The translations under genes and the position numbers were made by a program. Shown in pieces: positions 39,649 to 51,611 of a stretch of 64,000 nt of DNA (position 1 is the first letter of the stretch; each line of letters opens with the position of its first letter). Under the pieces are notes generated by a model. It searched no databases. It had not been told where the DNA came from and worked only from the letters and a program-made list of their open reading frames with translations. The stretch spans positions 19,440,572 through 19,504,571 of the forward strand of contig NC_088800.1 of assembly GCF_011386835.1 (NCBI RefSeq). Reading direction: 5' to 3'. This DNA is from Chrysemys picta bellii (Eukaryota; Chordata; Testudines; Emydidae).

Positions 39649-39830
39649 ATGGAGATATCCTATCTCCTAGAACTGGAAGGGACCTTGAAAGGTCATCAAG
39701 TCCAGCCCCTGCCTTCACTAGCAGGACCAATTACTGATTTTGCCCCAGATCCCTAGGTGGCTCCCTCAAGGATTGAACTCTCAACCCTGGGTTTAGCAGG
39801 CCAATGCTCAAACCACTGAGCTATCCCTCT
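39649..39830 (-). repeat. tRNA-derived SINE, complete (Cry type)
   Basis: On the minus strand it starts AGAGGGATAGCTCAGTGGTT (A box), has GGTTGAGAGTTCAATCC (B box) and a body ending TCCAGTTCTAGGAGATAGGA, then a 3' end next to a T/A-rich run. Both pol III promoter boxes look intact. The layout fits the turtle tRNA-derived SINE family with a CR1-related tail, by recognition. Confidence 0.85.
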
Positions 39831-40205
39831 TTATAACTACTTTGTAGTTCTCTTAATATTGAGGGCAATGAATGCATGGACTACGATGACACATTAACGC
39901 ATGTTGGAGCCTGTTTTGGCAGCCATTTCACATAACTCCACAGTCTAGTATTTCATGCATGCTGCATCAATGGAGCATGTTGACTAGGTAGGGTGTGTAG
40001 AAGCAGATCAATATGAACAGAAGCAGCCAAATAACAAATGGATTAAAAAGCTCTTCTACAACCGTTACCCTGCAAGAAACTCACCCACACGCAAGCCTCT
40101 TGTAGCACTGCTGTGTTTGGACACTTTCAAGATATAATTAATAAACCTCCAAAGAAATTGATGTGATGTAAGCAATTAAAAGGACCTGGCTAATTACACT
40201 ATAGT

Positions 40206-41017
40206 TAAGGCTGCAAAACTGTCATGGAGGTCATGGAAGTCACGGATTCCGTCACTTTCCAGGACCTCCATGACTTCTGCAGCTACTAGGTGCAACTGAC
40301 TCCAGGGCTGCCTGAGCAGCTCAGGTGGCCCCGGGGCCAGCCACTCCATCCCTTCCCCGCAACAGTGGCAGTCCTGGGCCACACCCTGCCAGCAACAGTG
40401 GCTGTCCTGAGCCATGCCCTGCCAGCAACAGTGGAAATCCTGGGCCGCCACCCACCAGCAGCAGCACAGCAGTCCCGGGCCAGCGGGAACGCCCCTCCCC
40501 CCACCAGCAGAAGCATGGTGGCCCCGGGCCAGTGGGGCTGCCCCTCCACCAGCAGCAGCAGCAGTCCTGGGCCGCCCCCCACCATCAGCAGTACAGCAGT
40601 CCCAGGTCAGTGGGGCCACCCCCCACCAGCAGTAGCTGCTAGAGTTGCCAATTTTGGTTGGACGTATTCCTGGAGGTTTTATCACATGACATAAATCTTT
40701 AACTAAACATTCATCTTTAATTCCTGGAGACTCCAGGACAATCCTAGAGGGTTGACAGCCCTAGCAGCGGCAGCAGTGGTCCTGGGCCACCCCCCCGCCC
40801 CCAGCAGCGGCGGTCCCAGGCCACACACCCCAGCACCGGCAAGTGCCCCAGAGGCCCCCCCCCAGAGCAGCAGCCGCACCCCCAGAACACCAAAGATTTA
40901 GTCAGGGGTGTATAGTAGAAGTCATGGACAGGTCATGGGGCCATGAATTTTTTTTTTATTATCCATGACCTGTCCATGACTTTTACTAAAAATGCCCATG
41001 ACTAAATCTTAGCCTTA
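40206..41017. repeat. hAT-type non-autonomous element
   Basis: An 812-bp element starting TAAGGCTGCAAAACTGTCAT and ending ATGACTAAATCTTAGCCTTA. Flanks ACTATAGT (40198-40205) and ATTATAGT (41018-41025) agree at 7 of 8 bases. The interior is a GC-rich region of irregular CCCACCAGCAGCAG and GTCCTGGGCC repeats that opens long spurious frames on both strands. A near-palindrome CATGACCTGTCCATGACTT / AAGTCATGGACAGGTCATG lies at 40920-40983. A 120-bp MITE is nested at 40642. Confidence 0.8.
40642..40761. repeat. 120-bp TA-flanked MITE nested in hAT element
   Basis: Starts GAGTTGCCAATTTTGGTTGG and ends AGAGGGTTGACAGCCC, with TA at 40640-40641 and 40762-40763. Internal CCTGGAGGTTTTATCACATG and TTCCTGGAGACTCCAGGA. 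A different family from the GGGTGACCAG MITEs. Confidence 0.75.
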
Positions 41018-41025
41018 ATTATAGT

Positions 41026-44000
41026 AATTCATCTTTTAAAATCTGATGGTGCTTCTGTGTAAAATATCATCAGTAAGAAATCTCCATGATAAAATAGACC
41101 CTACAGGAAGTTCCTCTCTATTTTGTGGATATTATTCCTTTTCCTCCCTCCCTCCATGCCATTGAAATCATAGTTCTGAAGTAAAGCCCAAGTGGACTTA
41201 AATATCAGTTGTGAATTTAGAAGAAAAATCACCCAAGAGCCAGATCACGTCTCTTCTGTGTTTACCAGTAGATGGTGCACTAATCCGGAGTTTTAAAAAA
41301 AGGTGTGTACTGGGTGTAACCATGATGAATCACTTCCCCATTCATTAAAGAAAATGTTCTCATTTCAAATTTTAAGGGTGGATTAAGTTGTAAGTCTGAA
41401 TCCAACAGGGATATTTTGTTATGACATTTCAGTCATACTGACTGTACTTTAACTTGGATTAAATTAGTATTGTGGCAAACATGACACTGAATTGCTAACC
41501 AGAAAGTAGGAAGGATTAGGTTTACATATTCATAAACACAATTGTAAAGAGTCTTCCTCCAGTCCCAAGTACACTAATGAAAATGGTGTGGGTAGGAATA
41601 AATTGTGGCTACGGGTAATTGAAATATAATGACAAATGTATTCGTGTAAATGACAACTTGCTTTGGTCTGAGTCATCTGTGTGGAAGTAATTGTTGTTGC
41701 TATGTGATGTTAAATTCATATTATGTATTCCTAGCACAGTATAGCCTTTCCTTTGAAACATCCCGATTTTTCTTCATTTAGAAGAAACTGACAACATACG
41801 GATCTGAAAAGACACATCTAGAGAAGCATTTTGAGTGATAATTCTGCTCGGAGTTAAACAAACAACTCCACTGACTGGCCTGGAGTCCCTGTGGATTTAC
41901 ATTGATGTTATGAATCTGTCTTCTGCTAGTCTGTAGTCACAGACTGTACCTACAAAAGCAAAATAAAAGGTCAGACTGGGAGGTTTGAAAGACTCAAAAC
42001 CACAGCTTACTTCCTGTAAAATGTTCTTTCATTTCTTTGCTTCAGTTTCAAGAGATTAAGCAATCCTGTATTTTACAATAGTGGGGAAATCCAAGCTTTT
42101 CTAGAAACACACCCCTCATTTAGAAAGATTAAATTGCGATATCAGACAGAAGGATTGGTCATGTAATGCTATGGTGATTTCTTTCATTTATGAACTGGGC
42201 AGAACAAACAAACAGTTGCTTTGACTTGCTAAATGTCTGTGACTCCATATAGTCCATCATCTTCTATTTTACATTATAACAAACATACAACAGAGAATTA
42301 AATAAACTCACAAGATTTCTTGAAATTCATTTCATCAAGAGTTGCTGCAAAGTAAGTTTCATTTTCTAGACAGCTGTACATGAGGACAATACTGCAAAAT
42401 ACCACAGAATGTCATCTGCACGAACTGTGTTTGCAATGCAGAAATGAAACAAAACACCATACACAGCAGTCTACCCTCCATATTTATTGCAATCAAACTT
42501 CTCAAGGTTGTCTCACAGTAATAGAACTAATATACTCAGCTACAGCAGTTTCCAGGTGCATTATAAGAAGTGGAATCTTGACTGTTCTGTCCTGGGGCCT
42601 GGAATTGCTGTTGGCAGGCCTGACCTTGCCCTTAGCATTTATGCTTCTCTGCTGCTTCTTTCTTGCACTGACAGCTGAATTTAACCTCCTACTTCTCTCT
42701 GTTCCTTTTACCCACATAAACATTTACATTCTTCTGCTGGTACAAGATGTGTATGTGAGAAAGAGCTGGGGACAGTGCAGATAAAATTGGTTCACTGGGA
42801 GGGCAAGATACCAACTGAACAACATTAGACTCCAGCATGTTAGTATGCATTGCAGCCTGGCATGAACATCTTAATATTTCTGGGCCAAATTTTACCATCT
42901 TTAATCGAAGGCAATGAGAGTTTTGTTTAATGACTGCAACATCTGGCCTGGTATTACTAATCATTTGTGGAGTCCAGATCAAGTCAATGGACAGCAGCTC
43001 TGATCAGTGCTGTGATGTTGGTTATATTGCCATCTTTCACTTGACTTGGTCAAAACACAAACTAAACTTATGCCCTATCCACTTATGCCAGACCATGCTC
43101 CTTTATGGTAACCAAGGAACTAGAGGACTGTCACTGTCTGTGCCCCTTATGCCCCCGGCCTTGGGCCTCCATTTGATTGACTGGATCGTTGCTTGGGAGG
43201 ATAGAAAAAACAAGTCATGAGGCCCTTTAGCTTTTGATTTTAGTTGAGTCCTAATTCTCCACTTTGTTATATATCCATTCTCACCAATATAACCCTTCTA
43301 GTTTCAGCAGAGCCACACTGGGATAAAAGTGGAGTAAGGGAATGGAAGATCAGATCCCTAAATTACCTTTCACTGGTTCTACATTCTGCATATGAGCTTT
43401 TATTAAAACTCACCTCATTGAGAGACTTTATTTCCCCCAACTTTGAAACACCTGCAAATTACTTCATCACATGTTCATCTCTAATCATGTTAATCCCTCA
43501 CCCGTTAGTCTCTGCCGAACTATGCTCATCATGTCTGTGGTATAGTAGAAGATACACACTGAATAGAGCTTTAAAAGTGGACAGGAAGGTCAAATTCTGC
43601 TGTCCTTTGTTGAGCAAAACTCCCATTGACTTCAGTAGGAGTTTTGTTTGTTTTAGGACTGCAGGATTTGGCCCATAGAACCATACAGGAGGGAGTGTCT
43701 CTGTCTCTCTCCTAGACAGGTTTTTACATTATTTCTATTTCTTAACAGCTAGACCAACAGGAACTTAAAAGTGACTCCTTGTTTTGCATATTGCAATAGG
43801 TTTCACTTCAAGTTAACGCACATGTAAATACTTGAATAGGAAGACATCAAAATCTTAGATTTCCACTGTATTTTTCTAAAAAAAATTTAAAGTATCAGTA
43901 TGAGATTTGTGATACTAACTCAGTGTGCTCACTGAAATAAATGGGAAAACTGCCAAAGACTCACCTTATCCTTTTAAGTGTAGTATTATATTTCATTTAT

Positions 44001-47000
44001 AATAAGTATCTGTAAGCATTTGGTACAAATGTGAAATACAGAAATAACTGACTATGATTTTCCTTCGTATTTCTGTTGCTGCTGTTATCAAGGCAGAGGC
44101 TGCAGTCTTTTACCAAGCCAAATGCTCTCTGGGGATTTTTCTGACAATAACACAAGCTTCCAACAAAACAGAAGGGAGTATTGCATCATTATAGGGAATA
44201 TTCTTATATATAAACTGTTGAGAAGAGCCCTCCCCAAGTCAGGTACTTGTAGTAAATCAGTGCCTCACTACAGCATAACCATGTTTTGCTTTGGCAAGCT
44301 GATAAGAGTTTTTTGTTACTGACAGAGCTTAAAATGCTTTTTTGTGTTTACTTCCTTGTTTGTACACTAGCATTATCAACTATGAGAATAGTGTTTGGTA
44401 GTTACCAGCTCTTGCAGATCCAGGAGATGGAAAGAGAAGAAAAAAGGCTCTCTTTGCAATCCTGCTGAAATACATTACACAAAATCGGTGTAAATTATTA
44501 CTCTTCTGATTTAATAGTAGTATTTTACACTCACTTTGCACTCATGTAAGTGATTATACATGGGTAATGGAGAATCTAGCCCACTGACATCAATGGAGCT
44601 ATATTTATCTAAAAGAGCTGAGGATCTGGCCCAGAGATATTAATCCACCCATTGATTACTGTCTTAGGACAGGTTACACAATTACAGAAAACATTTCAGC
44701 TCTTATTGCCTATAGGAGATAAGCAGCAACAATCCTCTCCTCCATTTTAAACATTTGCTACCTTTTAAATGAAATGAGATACATGCCTGCACTAACAGGT
44801 AAACATTGCACCACGGACTGAGGAGGCTCCAGTGAACCATCTGAAGAATTAATTCTACCCCTGAGACTCCTCTACCAAGAATGGAAATCACCAGAAGCAC
44901 CTCAACCAATCTCAGCAGTCAGGATGGTGCATAGGGAGAGTTCATTTAAATGTTTCTCCCCAATCCCAAATATGTTTATTGGAATTAAGAAGAGACAAAT
45001 ATTAGATTCTCAAAAACCATGCCTCCCCAATTGAAAAAGAAGTTTAGACACATTTATTTTTAAGTAGTAAGTATTTGAGATGCTGTGGTTTTCCAAGTCC
45101 CCAGCTAATCAAGTCGCATCCAGAAACTCCTGCCTGATTTCTCCATCTTGCACAACTCAATGTTGTTTGTTGAGATAAACCAAATCTGATAACAATACAG
45201 CACTTTGATTCTATAGGCATTTCTCAATTAAAAGTCTGCTTACCCCAAAACACTGAAATAAGCAAGAGTTTGCATAACAGCTCCTGCTATTCACATGCAG
45301 CAGGGATAAAAACATGATTAAATAAATAAATAAAAATAAACCTATTTAAAATTACATCTGAAATAACAACCTCTTTTAAGGCCTAAACTTATTACAATAT
45401 ATTAAAATCATTGAAGTTGAATAAAAAAATATTAAGTAGTATATGTTTGCTGTTAACATTTTAAAGAAGTCAAACCACTGAACTGGTGGAAGTCAGTGAT
45501 TAGGCATCTGGAACCAGAGTCTGTTGAAATGCTAAACCAGCTTAGTTTTGACAGCAGTAGTGCAGGTGCAGAGAGAATATTTCCTTAATTTCAGTTTATT
45601 CAATTAGTTCAGTTCAATAACAAGTTCATTCAAAAGAAACGTATTGTCAGCTGAAAAAGCAGAAACGCTTGTTTCCCTCTTCCAATCTGTAAATGAAAAC
45701 TAGGTATAAGAGGACAAGATCTATCAGTTCTCAAATCCTGAAGGACATGGTAACCAGAAACAATCAGTTCAATTCACTACCTACAGATAATGCTTCCTTT
45801 GTTTAATAAATCAGTTAGTTTTAATTGTTTAACTGTTTTGATAAACTTTTTTCTCTTATGTATCCAGCACATTTAAGGTAGTTTTATTTAATCTAATAAA
45901 ATCTAATAAAAAGAAATTTAAAATGCTGTTTTTGTGCATTATAATTTAATTCCAATTTTCATCCAAATAGATCTTGACATAAATCTTACTAAAAAAATTA
46001 AATCATCTAGTAAATAAGAAATGCATCATTCAATATTTTCAAACATAATAGAAAAAATGTAAAAATAAGAATCTGAATAAGTGTATGTTAAATTATATAA
46101 TTGCTTAAATAAGTGTGTATGTGTATATATAGTATATCCTATATAAAAAGTATATTTTACCATCAATTTTGTGCAGCACTCCTCATTCACATAAACAGGG
46201 AGTTCTGCTTTAAACCATTGCCACAATATGGCTCCAATTTAAGAACCTTAATCTACGGCTCTTGCTTTAGCAAATTCGAGAGTGACATTAATCAGAGTTT
46301 GTGTTGAGAAAAGAGTTGGAACCTAAGGAAATATCATTTGCAGAATTAGTGTAAAAAGAAAAGGGAGAACACAAGGAAAAAATGATGTTTTCCAGCTCTT
46401 CTTTGGCAGGATGTCAGGATCTGCAAAGCAATAAGGATGTGCTTTGCAGCCTATAAGACTGGCAGTGTTGGAGGACTCCGTTGTTACTGCACTGAATTGC
46501 TGGATCAGCTCTGGCCTTTGGGGTCGGGGATGTGGAAAATGTACAATTCCCTTTGCAGTTTTCCTGTCAGGAAACTAACCAGGTCAATCAAATTTCACTA
46601 GTGAAAACAGGGCTTGGTCAAACTGCAGGATCATATGGTAGAAGCAGATAAGGAGCAGACTTTCATACAACATCATTGGTAAAGACATGGCTTCTGGTTG
46701 TCTTCAGCCACACAATCAGGAAATAGCTAGCATTGGACAGGTGCCGGGTCCCTGAGATTTCCCTGACACTATTTAGGAAGGCAGCAAGCCAGTCCCTGGT
46801 ATAAAAAAGGTTGAGAAACACTGCAAACACAGAGAAGCAAAGCTGCAGAGAACCTTCAGGATTTCTGCTATTTACCCAAAGAATAACATTTAACAATAAT
46901 GTTGGGACGATGAAGTACGGAACAACACAGAAACGATATAGTTTTCCAAAATATATTTATATGGAAACCTGCCGACTTCATGGTCTTCTTTGAGCTTGCT

Positions 47001-49680
47001 TGCTAATGGAACTGGAGTCACATCCTTACTTTTTCTTGGGATGCAACTGCTCTAACTGGAATCCATTTCAGTTTCACTCTATGCTATAATCAGGACACCA
47101 GCAGGCTCTCTGTCTTGTAATTCAGTTGGAGAACCATCTTTATTTATTGAATAAATTAAAAAAATTAAAATAAATTAAAACCAAATCTTGTAGTTCTTAC
47201 TCGCCCTCAGTAAGTCAAATGTCCCATTTAAATCAATGGAACTTTTGTCTGAGTGAGGACTGTCTGGTTTATCTCTACAATCTGAAGCTAAATAGATTAA
47301 AGGTGGAAAGTACAAAGGTACAAACACACAGCATGCTACAGGTTAAAAAACCAAACATATCACTCTGTCTTTTCCCAACAATCTTTCTTGTTGCTGGAAA
47401 GTTAATCACTGCTTAAAAATATAGTGAATCTGTGCCTTTTTCAATCATCTCCTTGGGATTTTCTTGCAGAAAGCAGTTATGAGACTCACTAAAACACAGA
47501 GCAATTACCTTTCTTAGCCCTTTGATCCAAGGGACTGCTGGGGGCTTAATCAACCCCAAAAGTTGGAGCAGCCTCGGGGCATCTCTAGTATGCACCCACA
47601 GATAATAGTCCCTAAAGAACTCTTTCACCACCCAGGATCACAAGAGTGCATAACACTCTGTCCTTGTCCCTTTTCCTCCCACTCTGTCTTGGTAGGTCCT
47701 ATATGTCAAGAAAGGCCAGGTGGGATTGGTGTAAACTTACTTAGTTGAGCTTTGCTTGAAGAATCCTCCTTAGCTGTTGTCTTAATGCAGCTCTCAGTCC
47801 CTTTTGTTGTGCAAGGGGGACTTGAGGGATGCCAAAGAGCTGGCCCTAACACTATAAAGAGAGACTGCATCTCAATTAACTGCAGCAAGCAAACACATAT
47901 TAGGAGGACATTTAATAATATCAAATTCTTCAGTTTTTGAGTGAATGTAGTGCTTGTAAAAAGTTTTGGCCTGGCAGCTCTGGAGATCAAAATCCTCTGT
48001 TTATCTATAGACCAAGTGCAACATGGGCTGCGGTGGTGCAGGTTTCACCATGTGGCCCGTTGAAATTGTTTCATCTTTGATCTGGAGGGGAAATGGTGCC
48101 TCAGACTCCATGTCCATTCACTCCTTGGAATTTTTCTGTGTGCACCAGTTATAGTGCCAGTTACAATAGTGGTGGTTTTGAGATGCAAGATAATTTTCAA
48201 CCATTGTTGTGCCTGTTGTGGACTCAGCACCCTGGAGGTAAATGGTTACCTAGCCCAACTCCAGTGCTTTGATGTGTCCAGTTCTTCGTAGATTTATTTT
48301 CCTTTCCATTTGAATGATTTTTGTAGGCCACATTGTTGTATTGAAACACTCCCCATATGGCAGCAGAATGCTGTAAATTAGAAATCTCACATTGGAATAT
48401 GAATTAAAAATGCACTGAATAGCAATGCCATATTTAGAAAGCTTTCTTGGGAAACATCCAACAACAAGGTACTGCCAGAATCAATCAATGAATCATTCCC
48501 ATTACTGCTGTTTGTACTCTACAATTAGTCTTAGGCAAAAAGCCTGTTTTATTAAATGGGTCAAATGATAACTGTAGGATGAACAGCTTGTTTCAATGAT
48601 TGCATCACCCACCTTGCAAGTTATTTACTTCAAAAACCACATGCACAAAAGAAATAGCTATGATAATAGAATACTGGTTAGTAGCACCTTGCTGTAGAAA
48701 AGCACAGCTGTTCTGGCAGGAAGTCGAAGATAACACCAGGGAAGTGCTGACATGCATAATTGGGTATATAAATCTTATATACTTTGGATTAGGGTGGCAA
48801 CAACCCATTGTAAAAGTATCAGAGAAATGACACGCAATAAACACCAGATCCTCCATTTTGTTCCATTGCCTCTCAAAGAACGACACCAATTTATACCAGC
48901 TGAGAAACTGGCTGACTGAGTGACTAAATATTTATCAGAAATTTAAATATAAGGGTTTTAAAATCCAAACAAAGTGTATTCTCTGGTAAGAATACAGCTC
49001 TAACCTATACATCTTTAACCCAAACAAAAAGATGAAGAAAAAAGTACCCTTGCCCTACTGTGTTTTAGCTATAAATTTCTCCATAAATTGAGAATCTCTT
49101 AAAACAATGTATAGTATGTGATATTGGAATATGCAGGAGAAATTAGCCCCCCCCCCCCAATTTAACATCAATATTTATAGGTATTTAGCATTAACTTTCA
49201 ACTGTGTTGCACCAGTTTTATGCTGGTGCAACTCCTTTGAAGTCAAAATGTCAAGCTCACATACTCTGTATTAGTGATCACATTTACAGGTAATTAGAAG
49301 TATTTACTGAGGCTTTTCTTGTCTGTTTAGATAACTTTGAATTAAGAAAATTTATAGAAATTGATACAGATGAAAAGAACTGACTCTGGGAAGTGAGTTA
49401 AGACATTTGTTGATTGGTTTTAAATAATATTTATGAATTATTAGGGTTTTTTGGGTATCCAGCTCTCCTAAGAGCAAGCTAGTGTTTTGGTAATTTGCCT
49501 GTAAGAGTATTTTCATCTGAAATTAGCAATAAGAGCCAAAACTGCACAATAGTCTTTAGTTATTGATGTCCAAAGTTTGAAATATCAGTTGTCCCTGTTA
49601 CATCTTTCATGTAAAGGCACATAACTGACACTTTCAAATCGGGACATTGATGGTTCAGAAATGTTCTCCCTAAAAGTGAG
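41026..49680. other. Intergenic stretch, no gene supported
   Basis: About 8.7 kb of mostly AT-rich sequence. Scattered degraded fragments of amniote repeats recur (ACTCCCATTGACTTCAGTAG at about 43620; GTGTAAATTATTACTC at about 44490), and there are C and A homopolymer patches. The longest open frames, 134 residues at 42380-42784 and 144 residues at 43244-43678, show no domain, no splice context and no homology I recognise. Confidence 0.5.
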
Positions 49681-49689
49681 AACTGAAGG

Positions 49690-49800
49690 AATATAGGAAT
49701 TGCCATGAGATTTATCAAGTTCAGTATCCTATCTTGGGCAGTGGACTATACAAGAACTATATGATGGATATACAGCCTTGTGCAGGAGCTCAAGTTGTCC
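49690..49800 (-). mobile_element. CR1 LINE 3' fragment, old
   Basis: GAATATAGGAATTGCCATGA then TCAGTATCCTATCTTGGGCA follows the complement of the CR1 3' end. Divergent. Confidence 0.5.
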
Positions 49801-49851
49801 ATGTATTATTGTTTCAGTACTGATTCTTGCTTATAAGAGTTTAAACCCAGC

Positions 49852-49876
49852 ATATATATATATATATACACACACA
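49852..49876. repeat. (TA)n(CA)n microsatellite
   Basis: Pure alternating AT for about 17 bases passing directly into ACACACACA. Confidence 0.9.
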
Positions 49877-50602
49877 TTTGTCTTTTTCTGACTAAATCAG
49901 GAACTTCATTACGTAAGTAAGTACACATACAAAAACCTAAATCTGCTTTCCTAACAAAAATATTTACATAGTCTCTTGTCTGCCTAAACAAGCACTACTA
50001 TTTCTGGAGATGCAGGACAGGAGGTTGGCCATACATTAAATGTTCCTGATTGATTGAGCTTCAGTCTAAACAGTTACTTGCTGAACAAGCATCTTTTTCT
50101 ATGAAAGCAGATAAAGCCAGAGTTGAAGACTGCAGTGTGCTAATTTGTTCAGCTGGTATTTAATTCAAAGATGCCTAACTTACTATGCCAGCTATGAAAA
50201 GCTGACATTTATGACCATCTACATCTCCATCGATACTAGGGAAAGTAGAGACCAGCAACTGGCACAAATACACCCTAGAGTCCTCATGTGCTATTTGCTT
50301 AAATCGGCTCTGCCAGTCAGGCTGAGAGAATCTGAGACTTGGTCAAATTCAGCCCTAGTGTAAACAGGCAGAGTTCCCTTAAAGTCAATGGAATTGTACT
50401 TGCTCACACCAATACTGCATAAGATTTTTGAGGAGCAAAACAAAAGCGCAACTGACATCTTAATTCCAGAGCCCAGACACCAGAGCTACTAGCCTAGGTG
50501 AACTGCAGCACTTCTGTAGGCCAATTGCTGTGGAGGCCTAGTTTCCTCTTGATTTAGTCTCTATGCATCTCTTTTAAATAGCTCATTTTATTTTTACTTT
50601 AG

Positions 50603-50850
50603 GAGGCAGCCTGGTCCGATGGATAGGGCAGCAGACTGGGAACTGGAAGACCTCACTTCTATTCCTGTCTGTTTGACCTTAGACAAATCATTTCACCTCT
50701 CTGTGCTTCTGTTTTCCCTTTCACTCTTTGTGCATCTTACCTATTTACATTGTAAGCTCTCTGCAGTAGGGACCGTCTTTTACTATACGTTTGTACAGTG
50801 CTTAGCACAATGGGGATCTGATCTTGGTTGAGGCCTCTATTATTATAATA
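50603..50850 (+). repeat. MIR-like tRNA-derived SINE
   Basis: GCAGCCTGGTCCGATGGATA with GGGCAGCAGACTGGGAACTG is the tRNA-like head, followed by TTGACCTTAGACAAATCATT and CTCTGTGCTTCTGTTTTCCC (core), and a tail with GTACAGTGCTTAGCACAATG. One of the better preserved copies of this type here. Confidence 0.7.
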
Positions 50851-51611
50851 AAAATAGTTAATAAATTAAGAGCTTATTTTATAAATGATCAAATACAAAA
50901 GAATAGAGCAACATGACAGAACGTATAAAACGATTGGGTCTTTGGTTGCTGGGCTTCATTTACATTTTTACAATGGAGTTTTTCAGAGTAGTGTACATTT
51001 TACTTAGGAAGATTGTGTACTTGTGGATTCATCATGGTGAATCAAACACATGAGATACACAAATAACTGCAGATAGCTGATTTGGCCACAGTTGATGTGC
51101 AGAAAAAGGATCTCCCAGCAGATGGGCAGCTTGTATAGAGCATTTTGTTTCTTGGGTTTTGCTGAGAGTTTCAGCTGGCTGTTTTGAAGTGATGAATTTG
51201 TCCATTTATTTACAGAGTTGCACGAAGCAGCTAATGGAGTCTCAACAATGAATTATGACTCTCAGTGAATATGGTTATAATTCCAGTTTGCATACTTCGT
51301 GTAAAACCAGTCTCCTTTCTTCTTTCACTTCCTTTTAAACGTGTATTTTATATGATCAGCCACCTGTGCTGAGAAAACCATGACCCTGAACTCCAATTAT
51401 GTAGGCCTGATGTTAGTACGGCTTTTTACTTGCCTATTAAAATTAAACAAACACAGCATTACACATTTGATTCAGGTTTGTAATTTAGATGAAAGCTAGA
51501 AATGACTGTTCTAGGGTCGGGGCTAGACAAGGGGCCAGGTGTGACAAGACAGTGATTCATTTAAAAAGGAGGGAGAAAAAGAGGTGGACTTTGAGTTCTG
51601 CAGTCTCTAAA

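Noticed and set aside
40194..40694. Open frames of 163 and 134 codons on opposite strands.
   Set aside because: They lie in the GC-rich repeated interior of the hAT element 40206-41017; Gly/Pro/Trp-rich translation of tandem units.
42380..42784. 134-codon frame with a hydrophobic C-terminal half.
   Set aside because: Looks like the longest chance frame in unique sequence. No splice context, family motif or codon bias that I can support. Conservation in another turtle would change this.
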